DNA of 64,000 nucleotides from an uncultured Prevotellaceae bacterium (GTDB lineage Bacteria; Bacteroidota; Bacteroidia; Bacteroidales; Muribaculaceae): NCBI GenBank assembly GCA_900318205.1, contig ONJS01000008.1, positions 372,001 to 436,000 of the forward strand, read 5' to 3'. Shown piece by piece: positions 43,337 to 51,312 of this stretch (position 1 is its first letter; each line of letters starts with the position of its first letter). The notes under the pieces were generated by a model. It saw only the letters and a program-made list of their open reading frames with translations, ran no database searches and was not told where the DNA came from. The position numbers and the translations under genes were made by a program.

Positions 43337-44427
43337 GAGTTATGAGATATTGGATGCTGTTGGCCATCTGGCTGTTGGCATCCCATACAATGAATGCCCA
43401 ACAAGATATGGAACTGACTAAAAGACAACAGGCACTCGTGGCGATAGCCGCCAACGAGGCAAGAGGTAATATGGAAGGGCTGAAACAAGCTCTGAACCAA
43501 GGTTTTGAGAATGGACTGACCGTCAGTGAGGCCAAGGAGGCGCTGTCGCAACTCTATGCCTACACGGGATTTCCCCGCTCGCTGAATGCACTCGGTGCAC
43601 TCCAGCAGGTCATCAAGGAACGTGAGGCTGCGGGAAAACAGACCGAGGCAGGCCGTGAGGCAGACCCGTTGCCCGCTGACTACGATGCCCTCAAGCAGGG
43701 CACCGAGGTGCAGACGAGGCTCTCGGGACAGCCGTTCAACTATGCCTTTGCGCCCCAGACCGACTATTATCTGAAGGCTCACCTCTTTGGCGACATCTTT
43801 GCCCGCAACAACCTTACCTTTGCCGATCGTGAGATTGTGACCGTTTCGGCTATCTCGGCCTTGGCAGGTTGTGAGCCACAGTTGAAGGCTCACGTCAGTG
43901 GGGCCAGGAATATGGGTGTGAGCGACGGCCAGTTGCATGAAATTCCCGCCGTGCTCCGTGAAAAGGTCGGTGAGGCTGAGGCTGTTCGCTGCCAACAGGC
44001 GGTGGCCGAAGTGTTTGGAGAACCTTCACAGGCCGTTCAAACCGTTGATTTCTCGGTTTGGCCTAAGGGCGAACTGAATCCTTACGGGCAATTCTTCATC
44101 GGCAACAGTTATCTTGCCGACATGGGTAATGGCCTGTTCAATGTCACCTTTGAGCCGGGCTGCCGCAACAACTGGCATGTGCATCATCACCAGGTGCAGG
44201 TGCTCATCTGTGTCGCTGGCCGTGGATGGTATCAGGAGTGGGGCAAACCGGCTGTTGAGATGACTCCTGGCACGGTCATCCATATTCCTGCCGAAGCCAA
44301 GCACTGGCATGGTGCTGCCCGTGACTCATGGTTCCAGCATCTGACCTATCACACCAATATCGAGGAGGGTGCCAGCAACGAGTGGCTTGAACCCGTGACC
44401 GACGAAGTTTACAATCCATTACAATAA
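43333..44427 (+). CDS. Carboxymuconolactone decarboxylase-cupin fusion protein, exported
   Basis: 364 residues. A signal-like N-terminus (RYWMLLAIWLLASHTMNAQ) is followed by two AhpD-like CMD helical halves (GFENGLTVSEAKEALSQLYA, NLTFADREIVTVSAISALAG) and a C-terminal cupin (about residues 240-345). The cupin has WHVHHHQVQVLICVAGRGWY and GTVIHIPAEAKHWHGA with metal His ligands. The family combination is known; the reaction is not established. It is translationally coupled to the hydrolase upstream and ends at a hairpin shared with the convergent regulator gene. Confidence 0.9.
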   Translation: MRVMRYWMLLAIWLLASHTMNAQQDMELTKRQQALVAIAANEARGNMEGLKQALNQGFENGLTVSEAKEALSQLYAYTGFPRSLNALGALQQVIKEREAAGKQTEAGREADPLPADYDALKQGTEVQTRLSGQPFNYAFAPQTDYYLKAHLFGDIFARNNLTFADREIVTVSAISALAGCEPQLKAHVSGARNMGVSDGQLHEIPAVLREKVGEAEAVRCQQAVAEVFGEPSQAVQTVDFSVWPKGELNPYGQFFIGNSYLADMGNGLFNVTFEPGCRNNWHVHHHQVQVLICVAGRGWYQEWGKPAVEMTPGTVIHIPAEAKHWHGAARDSWFQHLTYHTNIEEGASNEWLEPVTDEVYNPLQ

Positions 44428-44454
44428 TCAATCAACATTTACTGTCAAGAGAAT

Positions 44455-44493
44455 GATAAGAGCGCCCTTCCGCATGGAATGAGCGCTCTTATC
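44455..44493. terminator. Hairpin between convergent operons
   Basis: GATAAGAGCGC (44455-44465) pairs perfectly with GCGCTCTTATC (44483-44493). It separates the CMD-cupin gene from the MarR-like gene and may act in both directions; T runs are weak. Confidence 0.75.
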
Positions 44494-44511
44494 TCATTAT
44501 AAGTCCCCAAA

Positions 44512-44793
44512 TTACAGGTTCAGATATTCTTTTAGGGCTTCGACATATTGCTCAAAGGCTTTCTTGCCCTGATCGGTGACCTGGCACGTCGTGCGCGTCT
44601 TCTTGCCGACAAACCCCTTGGTGACGGTGATGTAACCGGCGGCTGAGAGTTTGTCGAGCTGCACGCTCAGGTTACCTGCCGTGGACTCGGTCTGCTCCTT
44701 GAGGTAGACAAAGTCGGCCTCGTCCACGTTCATCAGGATGGACATCACTGCCAGTCGCAACTGGGAGTGAAGGATGGGATCTAGCTCTTTCAT
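44512..44793 (-). CDS. MarR/ArsR-like winged-helix regulator
   Basis: 93 residues, one winged helix: HSQLRLAVMSILMNVDEADF, then the recognition region TESTAGNLSVQLDKLSAAGY and wing VTKGFVGKKTRTTCQVTD. This is the short PadR/MarR-like transcriptional regulator type common in Bacteroidetes. Its ATG overlaps the stop codon of the membrane-protein gene by four bases. Two palindromes in the operon's promoter and leader are probable targets of this protein. The effector is unknown. Confidence 0.85.
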   Translation of the reverse strand: MKELDPILHSQLRLAVMSILMNVDEADFVYLKEQTESTAGNLSVQLDKLSAAGYITVTKGFVGKKTRTTCQVTDQGKKAFEQYVEALKEYLNL

Positions 44794-45416
44794 CGCTGCA
44801 GACGGGCTTTATGGTTAATGATGTGACCCGGGATGATCATCATGCAGATGAAGGCAATGATGAACAGCGGCAGAATCAGGCTGGCATACAAGGGAACTCC
44901 GGCTGCGATGCAGCAGACGATGAAGATGCCGCATGCCAGACCGATGGCGCCGCCTGCCACCAGAGACTTCTCCTTGATGACAATGCCCTGTGCCATCTCG
45001 GCCATCGGCACGATGATGAGTGCGAAGGCAAACATCATCTTCCATGCGTCATAGCCCTTGAGCAGGCTGAATCCCAGGCAGAATAGCGTGGCAACTACGG
45101 CCGATACACCCACAATGGTCCAAATCTGCGATGTGAGTTTGTCGGAGTAACTCTTCACGCCCGATTTATCCCGTTGCTTCTTGTCCATGATGGGGGTGGC
45201 GATACCACCGATAACCCCGATGGCGAACCACAGCCAGTTCCATGCTGGATTGTGGGTTTTCACTAACAAAATCCATACCAAGGCTGCAACTACTACCGAC
45301 AGGTAACCCCACATCAGCATGATGTTGCCGTCGCCCACATAGCGCTCACGGGTGCGCTGAATCATCGTGGTAATCAATTCGAGACTCTCTTTCTCGGTCA
45401 TTTTCTTGTCTTCCAT
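44790..45416 (-). CDS. Multi-pass membrane protein paired with a winged-helix regulator
   Basis: 208 residues from the ATG at 45416 (MEDKKMTEKESLELI); a longer frame would start inside the operators. An N-terminal cytosolic helix (SLELITTMIQRTRERYVGDG) is followed by about six membrane helices (VVVAALVWILL, WLWFAIGVIGGIATPIM, VVATLFCLGFSLL and others). No catalytic motif is visible. Genes of this kind often precede a small MarR-like regulator in Bacteroidetes. It may sense or transport something and modulate the regulator, which is inference. Confidence 0.8.
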   Translation of the reverse strand: MEDKKMTEKESLELITTMIQRTRERYVGDGNIMLMWGYLSVVVAALVWILLVKTHNPAWNWLWFAIGVIGGIATPIMDKKQRDKSGVKSYSDKLTSQIWTIVGVSAVVATLFCLGFSLLKGYDAWKMMFAFALIIVPMAEMAQGIVIKEKSLVAGGAIGLACGIFIVCCIAAGVPLYASLILPLFIIAFICMMIIPGHIINHKARLQR

Positions 45417-45444
45417 AACTTGAATTGTTTTTTGGCTATAAAGC

Positions 45445-45461
45445 GGTTTAAAAAATAAACT
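45445..45461. promoter_or_regulatory. Putative operator 1 in the leader of the MarR operon
   Basis: GGTTTA and TAAACT arms five bases apart, preceded by ATAAAGC as in operator 2, located in the transcribed leader about 30-45 bases before the first start codon. Confidence 0.6.
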
Positions 45462-45515
45462 AAAACTCTCCGAAAAAAGAACAGCACTCGCGATTACCGT
45501 TCTTATTTCACGCTG

Positions 45516-45547
45516 CAAAGATAAAGCGGTTTATAATATAAACCAAA
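45516..45547 (-). promoter_or_regulatory. Promoter of the MarR operon with operator 2 in the spacer
   Basis: On the minus strand TTTG (45544-45547) and TATCTTTG (45516-45523) are 20 bases apart. Between them is the perfect palindrome GGTTTATAATATAAACC (45528-45544), arms of eight bases around a single A. Confidence 0.75.
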
Positions 45548-45637
45548 TATTTCCCTAATATTTAACCTTCTTTAACATTCCTACCCTATTATCTCCTATT
45601 TCAACATTATATAAAAATTCAGTGGCCAGAGATATCT

Positions 45638-45690
45638 CTCTAACCACTAAACTCTAAACTCTAAACTTCAAGCGGCAAGTGTCGCTTGAA
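45638..45690 (-). repeat. AGTTTAG repeats and hairpin directly after metG
   Basis: On the minus strand the metG stop codon is followed by a hairpin, TTCAAGCG with CGCTTGAA (45667-45690), then AGTTTAGAGTTTAGAGTTTA, TGG and TTAGAGAG. The same order of hairpin, heptads and TGGTTAGAG occurs after gyrB. Confidence 0.8.
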
Positions 45691-45692
45691 TA

Positions 45693-47759
45693 TTACCCTA
45701 CCTGGCAGCCAGGCTTGACGGGGCCTGTCGGGCCGATGACCACGAGGCGACCGCCGGCATCCTCAGCGCTGAGGATCATGCCCTGGCTCTCGATGCCCTT
45801 GAGTTTGCGCGGCGGGAAGTTGGCGATGAAGCACACCTGCTTGCCCACCAGTTCCTCGGGCTCATACCACTTGGCGATGCCGCTGATGATGGTGCGACCA
45901 GCCATGCCGTCGTCGATGGTGAACTTCAGCAGTTTGTCGGCCTTCTTCACCTTCTCGCACGCGAGGACGGTGCCCACGCGGATGTCCAACTTGGCAAAGT
46001 CGTCGATGGTGCATGACGTGGTGACGGGCTTGGGCTTGAAGTTGTTGATGATATTCTCCTGCTTGATGCGCTCCAGACGGTCAATCTGCGCTTGGATCAC
46101 TTCATCGTCGATTTTCTCAAACAGCAGTTCGGGCTGTTCCAACTGGCGTCCGGCGGGCAGGATATCGATGTCACCCAGTCGGCTCCAGTCGGCCTTCTCC
46201 ATACCGATCATCTTGCGCAGTTTGTCGGAGCTGAAGGGCAGGAACGGCTCAAAGGCGATGGCCAGGTTGGCGGTAATCTGCAGGGCCAGGTTCATGATGG
46301 TTTGCACGCGGGCCATATCGGTCTTGGCGAGTTTCCAGGGTTCGGTATCGGCCAGGTATTTGTTGCCGCAGCGGGCCAGATCCATGGCATCCTTCAGCGC
46401 CTCGCGGAAGTGGAAGTGCTCGATGTGGTCGCTCAACGTGGCCTTCACGTTCTTGAACTCCTCGATTGCAGCGCGGTCCACGTCGGTCAATTCGCCTGCC
46501 TCGGGCACGATGCCGCCGCAGAACTTGTGCGTCAGCACCAGGGCGCGGTTCACGAAGTTGCCCAGGATAGCCACCAGCTCGTTGTTGTTGCGGGCCTGGA
46601 AGTCCTTCCAGGTGAAGTCGTTGTCCTTGGTCTCGGGCGCATTGGCGGTGAGCACATAGCGCAGCACGTCCTGCTTGCCAGGGAAGTCCACTAGGTACTC
46701 GTGCAGCCAGACGGCCCAGTTGCGGCTGGTCGAGATCTTGTCGCCCTCAAGGTTCAGGAACTCGTTGGCAGGCACGTTGTCGGGCATTACGTAGTCGCCG
46801 TGGGCCTTCATCATCGTCGGGAAGATGATGCAGTGGAACACGATGTTGTCCTTGCCGATGAAGTGGATGAGGCGTGTCTTGTCATCCTGCCACCACTGCT
46901 GCCATGTGCCCCAGCGCTCGGGCTTGGCCTCACACAACTCCTTGGTGTTGCTGATGTAGCCGATGGGAGCGTCAAACCACACGTATAGCACCTTGCCGTC
47001 GGCACCCTCGACGGGAACGGGGATACCCCAGTCCAGGTCGCGTGTCATGGCGCGGGGCTGCAGACCATTGTCGAGCCACGATTTGCACTGGCCATAGACG
47101 TTGCTGCGCCACTCCTTGTGACCCTCGAGAATCCACTCCTTGAGCCAGCCCTCATACTCGTTGAGGGGCAGGAACCAGTTAGTGGTGTCCTTGAGGACGA
47201 GGGGATGGTCGCTGTCCTTGGCGTGCGGGTTGATCAGTTCGGTCGGGTCCAGGTCGCGGCCGCAGCCGTCTTCACACTGGTTGCCCTTGGCTGCCGGATG
47301 GTGGCAATAGGGGCACTCGCCCTCGACGTCGCGGTCGGTCAGGAATTTGCCGTCCTGCTCGTCATAGAACTGCTTGGTCACCTTCTCGATGAGCTTGCCC
47401 TCGTCATAGAGTTTGCGGAAGAATTCGGCAGCAAACTGATGATGGGTCTTGCTGGTCGTGCGGCTGTAGATATCGTAGGAGATACCCAACTCCTCGAACG
47501 ACTCCTTGATGATCTTGTGGTAGCGGTCAACGACCTGCTGCGGGGTGATACCCTCCTTGCGGGCGCGTTGGGTCACGGGTACGCCGTGCTCGTCGCTACC
47601 GCCCACGAACAGCACATCCTCGCCCTGCAGGCGCAGGTAGCGCACGTAGATGTCGGCAGGCACATACACACCAGCCAGATGACCGATGTGAACGGGTCCG
47701 TTAGCATAGGGCAGCGCCGTCGTCACCAGCGTCCGCGCAAATTTCTTCTCTTTCTCCAT
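45693..47759 (-). CDS. metG: Methionyl-tRNA synthetase with C-terminal tRNA-binding domain
   Basis: 688 residues. Class I signature [20 protein letters not shown] and a KMSKS-type loop [12 protein letters not shown]. The zinc knuckles [20 protein letters not shown] mark the bacterial metG1 type. The C-terminus is an EMAP-like OB-fold: [39 protein letters not shown]. It charges initiator and elongator tRNA(Met). Single gene with its own -7 box, ending in a hairpin with heptad repeats. Confidence 0.97.
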   Translation of the reverse strand: MEKEKKFARTLVTTALPYANGPVHIGHLAGVYVPADIYVRYLRLQGEDVLFVGGSDEHGVPVTQRARKEGITPQQVVDRYHKIIKESFEELGISYDIYSRTTSKTHHQFAAEFFRKLYDEGKLIEKVTKQFYDEQDGKFLTDRDVEGECPYCHHPAAKGNQCEDGCGRDLDPTELINPHAKDSDHPLVLKDTTNWFLPLNEYEGWLKEWILEGHKEWRSNVYGQCKSWLDNGLQPRAMTRDLDWGIPVPVEGADGKVLYVWFDAPIGYISNTKELCEAKPERWGTWQQWWQDDKTRLIHFIGKDNIVFHCIIFPTMMKAHGDYVMPDNVPANEFLNLEGDKISTSRNWAVWLHEYLVDFPGKQDVLRYVLTANAPETKDNDFTWKDFQARNNNELVAILGNFVNRALVLTHKFCGGIVPEAGELTDVDRAAIEEFKNVKATLSDHIEHFHFREALKDAMDLARCGNKYLADTEPWKLAKTDMARVQTIMNLALQITANLAIAFEPFLPFSSDKLRKMIGMEKADWSRLGDIDILPAGRQLEQPELLFEKIDDEVIQAQIDRLERIKQENIINNFKPKPVTTSCTIDDFAKLDIRVGTVLACEKVKKADKLLKFTIDDGMAGRTIISGIAKWYEPEELVGKQVCFIANFPPRKLKGIESQGMILSAEDAGGRLVVIGPTGPVKPGCQVG

Positions 47760-47799
47760 ATTATTCTATATCTTATATGTTAGTTTCTTATTTGGGGTG

Positions 47800-47807
47800 C
47801 AAAGGTA
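47800..47807 (-). promoter_or_regulatory. -7 box of metG
   Basis: TACCTTTG on the minus strand, 40 bases before the metG start codon. No definite -33 was seen. Confidence 0.5.
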
Positions 47808-47902
47808 CGAAAAATTTTTGAGTTTTAGCCATTTATTGTCCTTGGTCCTTAATCCCGGTATTCATTCGCGCTGAGATGAACCATATTTAACTATCATGCT
47901 AA

Positions 47903-49201
47903 TCACAGGAATTGGGACATATAAAGTGGCAAGTAGAGTACTTCTTGATTGCGCTCAACGTTGTGAGGACTGAATACGATGGAGCGACCAATCTTTTCAG
48001 GGAAAGACCCTATTGCTCTATCCAATGATGCATGCCGCTTGTAATCTTTTCCGGACTTAACTTCTATAATTGTGATTTTATTGTTTTCCTCAATAATGAA
48101 ATCAAGTTCGTGGCGACTTTTTTTGTCATAGTAGTGAAGAGCCTTACCCTTGCTGGATAGCGAGCAAGCCATATAGTTTTCGGTCAATGCTCCCTTATTG
48201 ACGCCAATATCTCCATTGAGGACCTGGAATTGTATGTCTTGAAGCAAAAGATTGCTCAATAGTCCGGTATCTACCATATAGAGCTTGAACAAGCGACGGT
48301 TCTCGGTTGCGGAAAAAGGCAGTGCAAAGTCATTTGTGTTAAACGAGTAGTAGGCTATACCAGCATCAATAAGCCATTGGGTGGGATTCTCGTACTTTCG
48401 TCTTGATGCTCCTTTCTCAAGACTGGCAAGAATGAACCTTTTATCCTGCTTGCCAAGTTGTGACGGAATGGCATCAAAGATACTCTTGACCAGTACCTGG
48501 TCCTTGCCCGCATAGTTCGTAATATCGGCACGGTAAGTTGTGAGGATGGAACGCTGAACTGTCAGCACATTCCCAAAATCGGGACTCTCTATAAATGTTT
48601 TCACCACATTGGGCATACCACCCACCACAAGATGTTGGCGGTAGAACTGACTGATTTGCTCATGAATAAAGGCAGGAACAGGCTCCTCTTTTTCATAGCA
48701 ATAGCGTAGTGTGGCAATGACATCGTCAGCAACTCCACTTGACCATAAAAATTCTTCAAAATCAAGTGGATACATCTTTAATTCCTGCTCATATCCAACA
48801 GGATAGGAAGTTACTGGCTTATAGTTGATACCTAATAGTGACCCCGACTCAATATAATCGTATCGGTGTTCCTCGACCAGAAACTTGATGGCGGTCCGGG
48901 CATTGGGACATTCTTGGATTTCGTCAAAGAAAACCAGAGTTTCACCCTCAACAAACGGGCCTAGTCCCATTGCTGACAGATTGGTAATAATGGTCTTAGT
49001 GTCAAGATTGCCGTCAAATGCCTGTTTGGCAACGGGGAATTTGACAAAATTGATTTCAACAAAGTGTGAGTAATGATTCTTGGCAAATTCGCGCACCGAG
49101 GTGGTTTTGCCAACTTGCCGGGCACCAGTGAGCAATAATGCCTTATCTCTCCCTGATTGATACCACTTTATGAGTTCTTTGTCAATCTTCCTTTTTAGCA
49201 T
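47903..49201 (-). CDS. AAA+ ATPase with DUF4143 domain
   Basis: 432 residues from the ATG at 49201 (MLKRKIDKELIKWY); upstream in-frame starts lie in a repeat-rich leader. Walker A is ALLLTGARQVGKTTSVREFA, and Walker B is TLVFFDEIQECPNARTAIKF. The C-terminal part (about 230-420) matches DUF4143, ending in a restriction-nuclease-like stretch HELDFIIEENNKITIIEVKS. This is a widespread orphan ATPase family in Bacteroidetes and archaea with unknown biology. It is richer in A+T than neighbouring genes, and stands alone, which hints at separate ancestry. Confidence 0.88.
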   Translation of the reverse strand: MLKRKIDKELIKWYQSGRDKALLLTGARQVGKTTSVREFAKNHYSHFVEINFVKFPVAKQAFDGNLDTKTIITNLSAMGLGPFVEGETLVFFDEIQECPNARTAIKFLVEEHRYDYIESGSLLGINYKPVTSYPVGYEQELKMYPLDFEEFLWSSGVADDVIATLRYCYEKEEPVPAFIHEQISQFYRQHLVVGGMPNVVKTFIESPDFGNVLTVQRSILTTYRADITNYAGKDQVLVKSIFDAIPSQLGKQDKRFILASLEKGASRRKYENPTQWLIDAGIAYYSFNTNDFALPFSATENRRLFKLYMVDTGLLSNLLLQDIQFQVLNGDIGVNKGALTENYMACSLSSKGKALHYYDKKSRHELDFIIEENNKITIIEVKSGKDYKRHASLDRAIGSFPEKIGRSIVFSPHNVERNQEVLYLPLYMSQFL

Positions 49202-49204
49202 ATC

Positions 49205-49295
49205 TGCAACTTTTTGCAACTTTTTTGTAGTTGTTTTTACAACTTTTTGCAAGGTTATTGAGCGCAAAATTACAACTTTTTGCAATTATTGCAAA
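49205..49295 (-). promoter_or_regulatory. Promoter and repeat-rich leader of the DUF4143 ATPase gene
   Basis: On the minus strand TTTG (49292-49295) and TAATTTTG (49265-49272) are 19 bases apart. The leader and spacer hold repeated GCAAAAAGTTG motifs and a hairpin AGTTGT-AAAA-ACAACT. Confidence 0.7.
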
Positions 49296-49629
49296 TAAAT
49301 AGAGTGTTTTTTTCATCCTCAATTCATGCAGATGATGGTGCTGCTGGCAGATTAGTGAATAGAGGAGCATCCTCATCCATCCTGTGGGGCAAACGCCAAT
49401 TACGCGAATTTTATAGATGCCGATGATTACCAATCAGTTAGGTTTCTAAAAAATTGGCCTAATTCGCGGAATTCGTATTGAAGTGACCAAATTCTATAGT
49501 CATCTATAAAGGTTTTTCAGGGGGAGAGAATAATGACAGGGACAACCTGTAAGACATGGTTGAACAAACGATGTTTGTCACAGTTGTCTTTACAGGTTGT
49601 CCCTGTTGTCTGATAATCGTGGGAGTGGT
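49296..49629. other. Gene-free stretch upstream of the DUF4143 ATPase
   Basis: About 330 bases without a supported gene. It contains the large hairpin at 49535-49610 that follows the beta-helix gene. Confidence 0.65.
49535..49610 (-). terminator. Long hairpin after the beta-helix gene
   Basis: Arms of about 22 bases (49535-49556 with 49585-49608; ACAGGGACAACCTGT type, one bulged T) enclose a smaller ACAAAC/GTTTGT stem. It starts 20 bases after the stop codon. There is no strong T run, so termination is likely but not certain. Confidence 0.65.
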
Positions 49630-51012
49630 TTACTTCACGAGGATCTTCTTGCCATTGTGGATGTAGATGCCACTGGTGGGAGCCTCGGTCGGAATACCCA
49701 TGAGGTTGTAGTAGCGGTTGTCCTGCTGCTGTGCGGCATTGATTTCCTCAACAGCCGAGGGACCTTCCTCATGAGCGGGCATGAAGATAACGAGACCCTT
49801 GCTGGGATCATCTACCTGGTGATAGATCACCTCCTCGATGTTCTCCTCGGTCTGCTCAGGCACGTTCCAGGTATTGCCCTGTGCCCAGATGGTGGCAGTG
49901 CCGTTATTGAACAGGTCGTAGAGAACGCCACCATTGCCATTGTTGACGAAGGTGTTGTTGCCGGGGTTGTAGTCCTCGGCCTCGGGATCCTCGACCTTAC
50001 CCAGGTTGATGTTGGGAGCGCCGGTGGGCACGGTGATGCCCCACAGGCCACCTTCCATCCAGTTGCCCTCCATGTAGATGTTGCTCGAACTGCTGCTGTC
50101 GTAGATGCTGACGCAGCTGCCGCCGTTGTTGGGGTTGGTCTCGTAGCAGTTGTCAATCATCGTGTTATTGCGGATGATGGCGTCAACGCTGCCGATGGTG
50201 GTGATGCCGTAACGGTTGTCGGCGATGTAGTTGTCCTCGATATAGACAATGCCGGTGTGGCCCAAGCCCATCATGTTGCTCACGCCGATGCCGCCCGACA
50301 TGGTGAACTGGCCACCGATGACCTCATTGCCAATAATGCGTACATCATAGGGGCCGGCGCAGGTCAGGTTAATCTGGGGCTTGTTGCGGTTGCTGGTGGT
50401 GTTGTGCCAGAACAAGCAGTTGCTGATGGTCACACCCACGGGGCTGTTGGCACCGTTGCCGATAGCATTGACGGTGTTCTCGATGAAGTAGCAGTTCTCG
50501 ACGATGTTATTGTCGCACGAGCTGTTGAATGACAGTGCACCCGAGCTGGATGACTTGCCGTTGTGCAGGGTGAAGGTGCAGTTGTCTGCATACAGGCGGC
50601 TGTTGGCGCCACCGAAGACCACGCCCACATACTCAAAGGTCACATTCTTCAAGTTGGCGTTACCGTTCTCGCCCAGCATCCAGAAACCCTTGGGGTTGCT
50701 GTCCTCGGCGTCGCGAGTCACGACGGCGGTGTCGGCAGGAGCGAAGTTGGCATCACCGTCAATGGTGATCTGCACACCGTTGGCCATCTTGATGATAGCG
50801 TTATTGTCGAGTTGCAGCACGTCGCCCTCGGCGATAGTAAAGTTGGCAGCCACGAGATAGGAGCCGTCGTCCTGCAAGGTCACGCCCGAGCCTTCGATTT
50901 GGCTCAGGGCATTAAAGGTATACACGTTGCCGGTGCCGTCGCTGACGAAGTCATCGGCCATTGCTCCGGTAGCCACGGCAGCCAGAGCCAGGAAAGCGTA
51001 GAATTTCTTCAT
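49630..51012 (-). CDS. Secreted right-handed beta-helix protein
   Basis: 460 residues. A signal peptide (KKFYAFLALAAVATGAMA) is followed by repeated short strands with Asn-rich turns: NLKNVTFEYVGVVFGG, NNIVENCYFIENTVNAIGNG, GIVYIEDNYIADNRYGITTI and AIIRNNTMIDNCYETNPNN, typical of parallel beta-helix folds. The end reads RYYNLMGIPTEAPTSGIYIH then KKILVK, which resembles the type IX secretion sorting tail of Bacteroidetes. Function could be adhesion or polysaccharide binding or cleavage; no catalytic residues stand out. Confidence 0.85.
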   Translation of the reverse strand: MKKFYAFLALAAVATGAMADDFVSDGTGNVYTFNALSQIEGSGVTLQDDGSYLVAANFTIAEGDVLQLDNNAIIKMANGVQITIDGDANFAPADTAVVTRDAEDSNPKGFWMLGENGNANLKNVTFEYVGVVFGGANSRLYADNCTFTLHNGKSSSSGALSFNSSCDNNIVENCYFIENTVNAIGNGANSPVGVTISNCLFWHNTTSNRNKPQINLTCAGPYDVRIIGNEVIGGQFTMSGGIGVSNMMGLGHTGIVYIEDNYIADNRYGITTIGSVDAIIRNNTMIDNCYETNPNNGGSCVSIYDSSSSSNIYMEGNWMEGGLWGITVPTGAPNINLGKVEDPEAEDYNPGNNTFVNNGNGGVLYDLFNNGTATIWAQGNTWNVPEQTEENIEEVIYHQVDDPSKGLVIFMPAHEEGPSAVEEINAAQQQDNRYYNLMGIPTEAPTSGIYIHNGKKILVK

Positions 51013-51084
51013 ACAATGTAAATTATTAAACGGTTATTAAATAGTTGTATAGTAAGCAAAAATGGTCATCTCTGCATGCGAGCA

Positions 51085-51092
51085 CAAAATTA
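51085..51092 (-). promoter_or_regulatory. -7 box of the beta-helix gene
   Basis: TAATTTTG on the minus strand, 72 bases before the start codon. The -33 is not clear. Confidence 0.4.
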
Positions 51093-51241
51093 ATGGTTTT
51101 GGGGCGATTAAAAAATTTGTTGGCGCTTTTTTTCAACAAAACCCACCGAAAGAAGAGGTGCATAAGCCGTATTTTCATTCCAAAAGTGCTCGTATGCAAT
51201 CGAAATCTGCAGGTATCATAAAAAATCATAGTGCTAATCTG

Positions 51242-51272
51242 TTGATGAATTGCAAAAATATTTGTACTTTTG
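51242..51272 (+). promoter_or_regulatory. Promoter of the Na/Pi symporter gene
   Basis: TTG at 51242-51244 and TACTTTTG at 51265-51272, 20 bases apart. It overlaps an in-frame upstream ATG, supporting the start at 51313. Confidence 0.65.
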
Positions 51273-51312
51273 TGACCAAATTAAACAACTTAACACTAAC
51301 ACTTTCTGTTAT

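Noticed and set aside
47118-47783. Open frame of 221 codons on the plus strand over metG
   Set aside because: Val/Leu/Gly-rich product typical of the antisense of a conserved gene; metG motifs are complete on the other strand.
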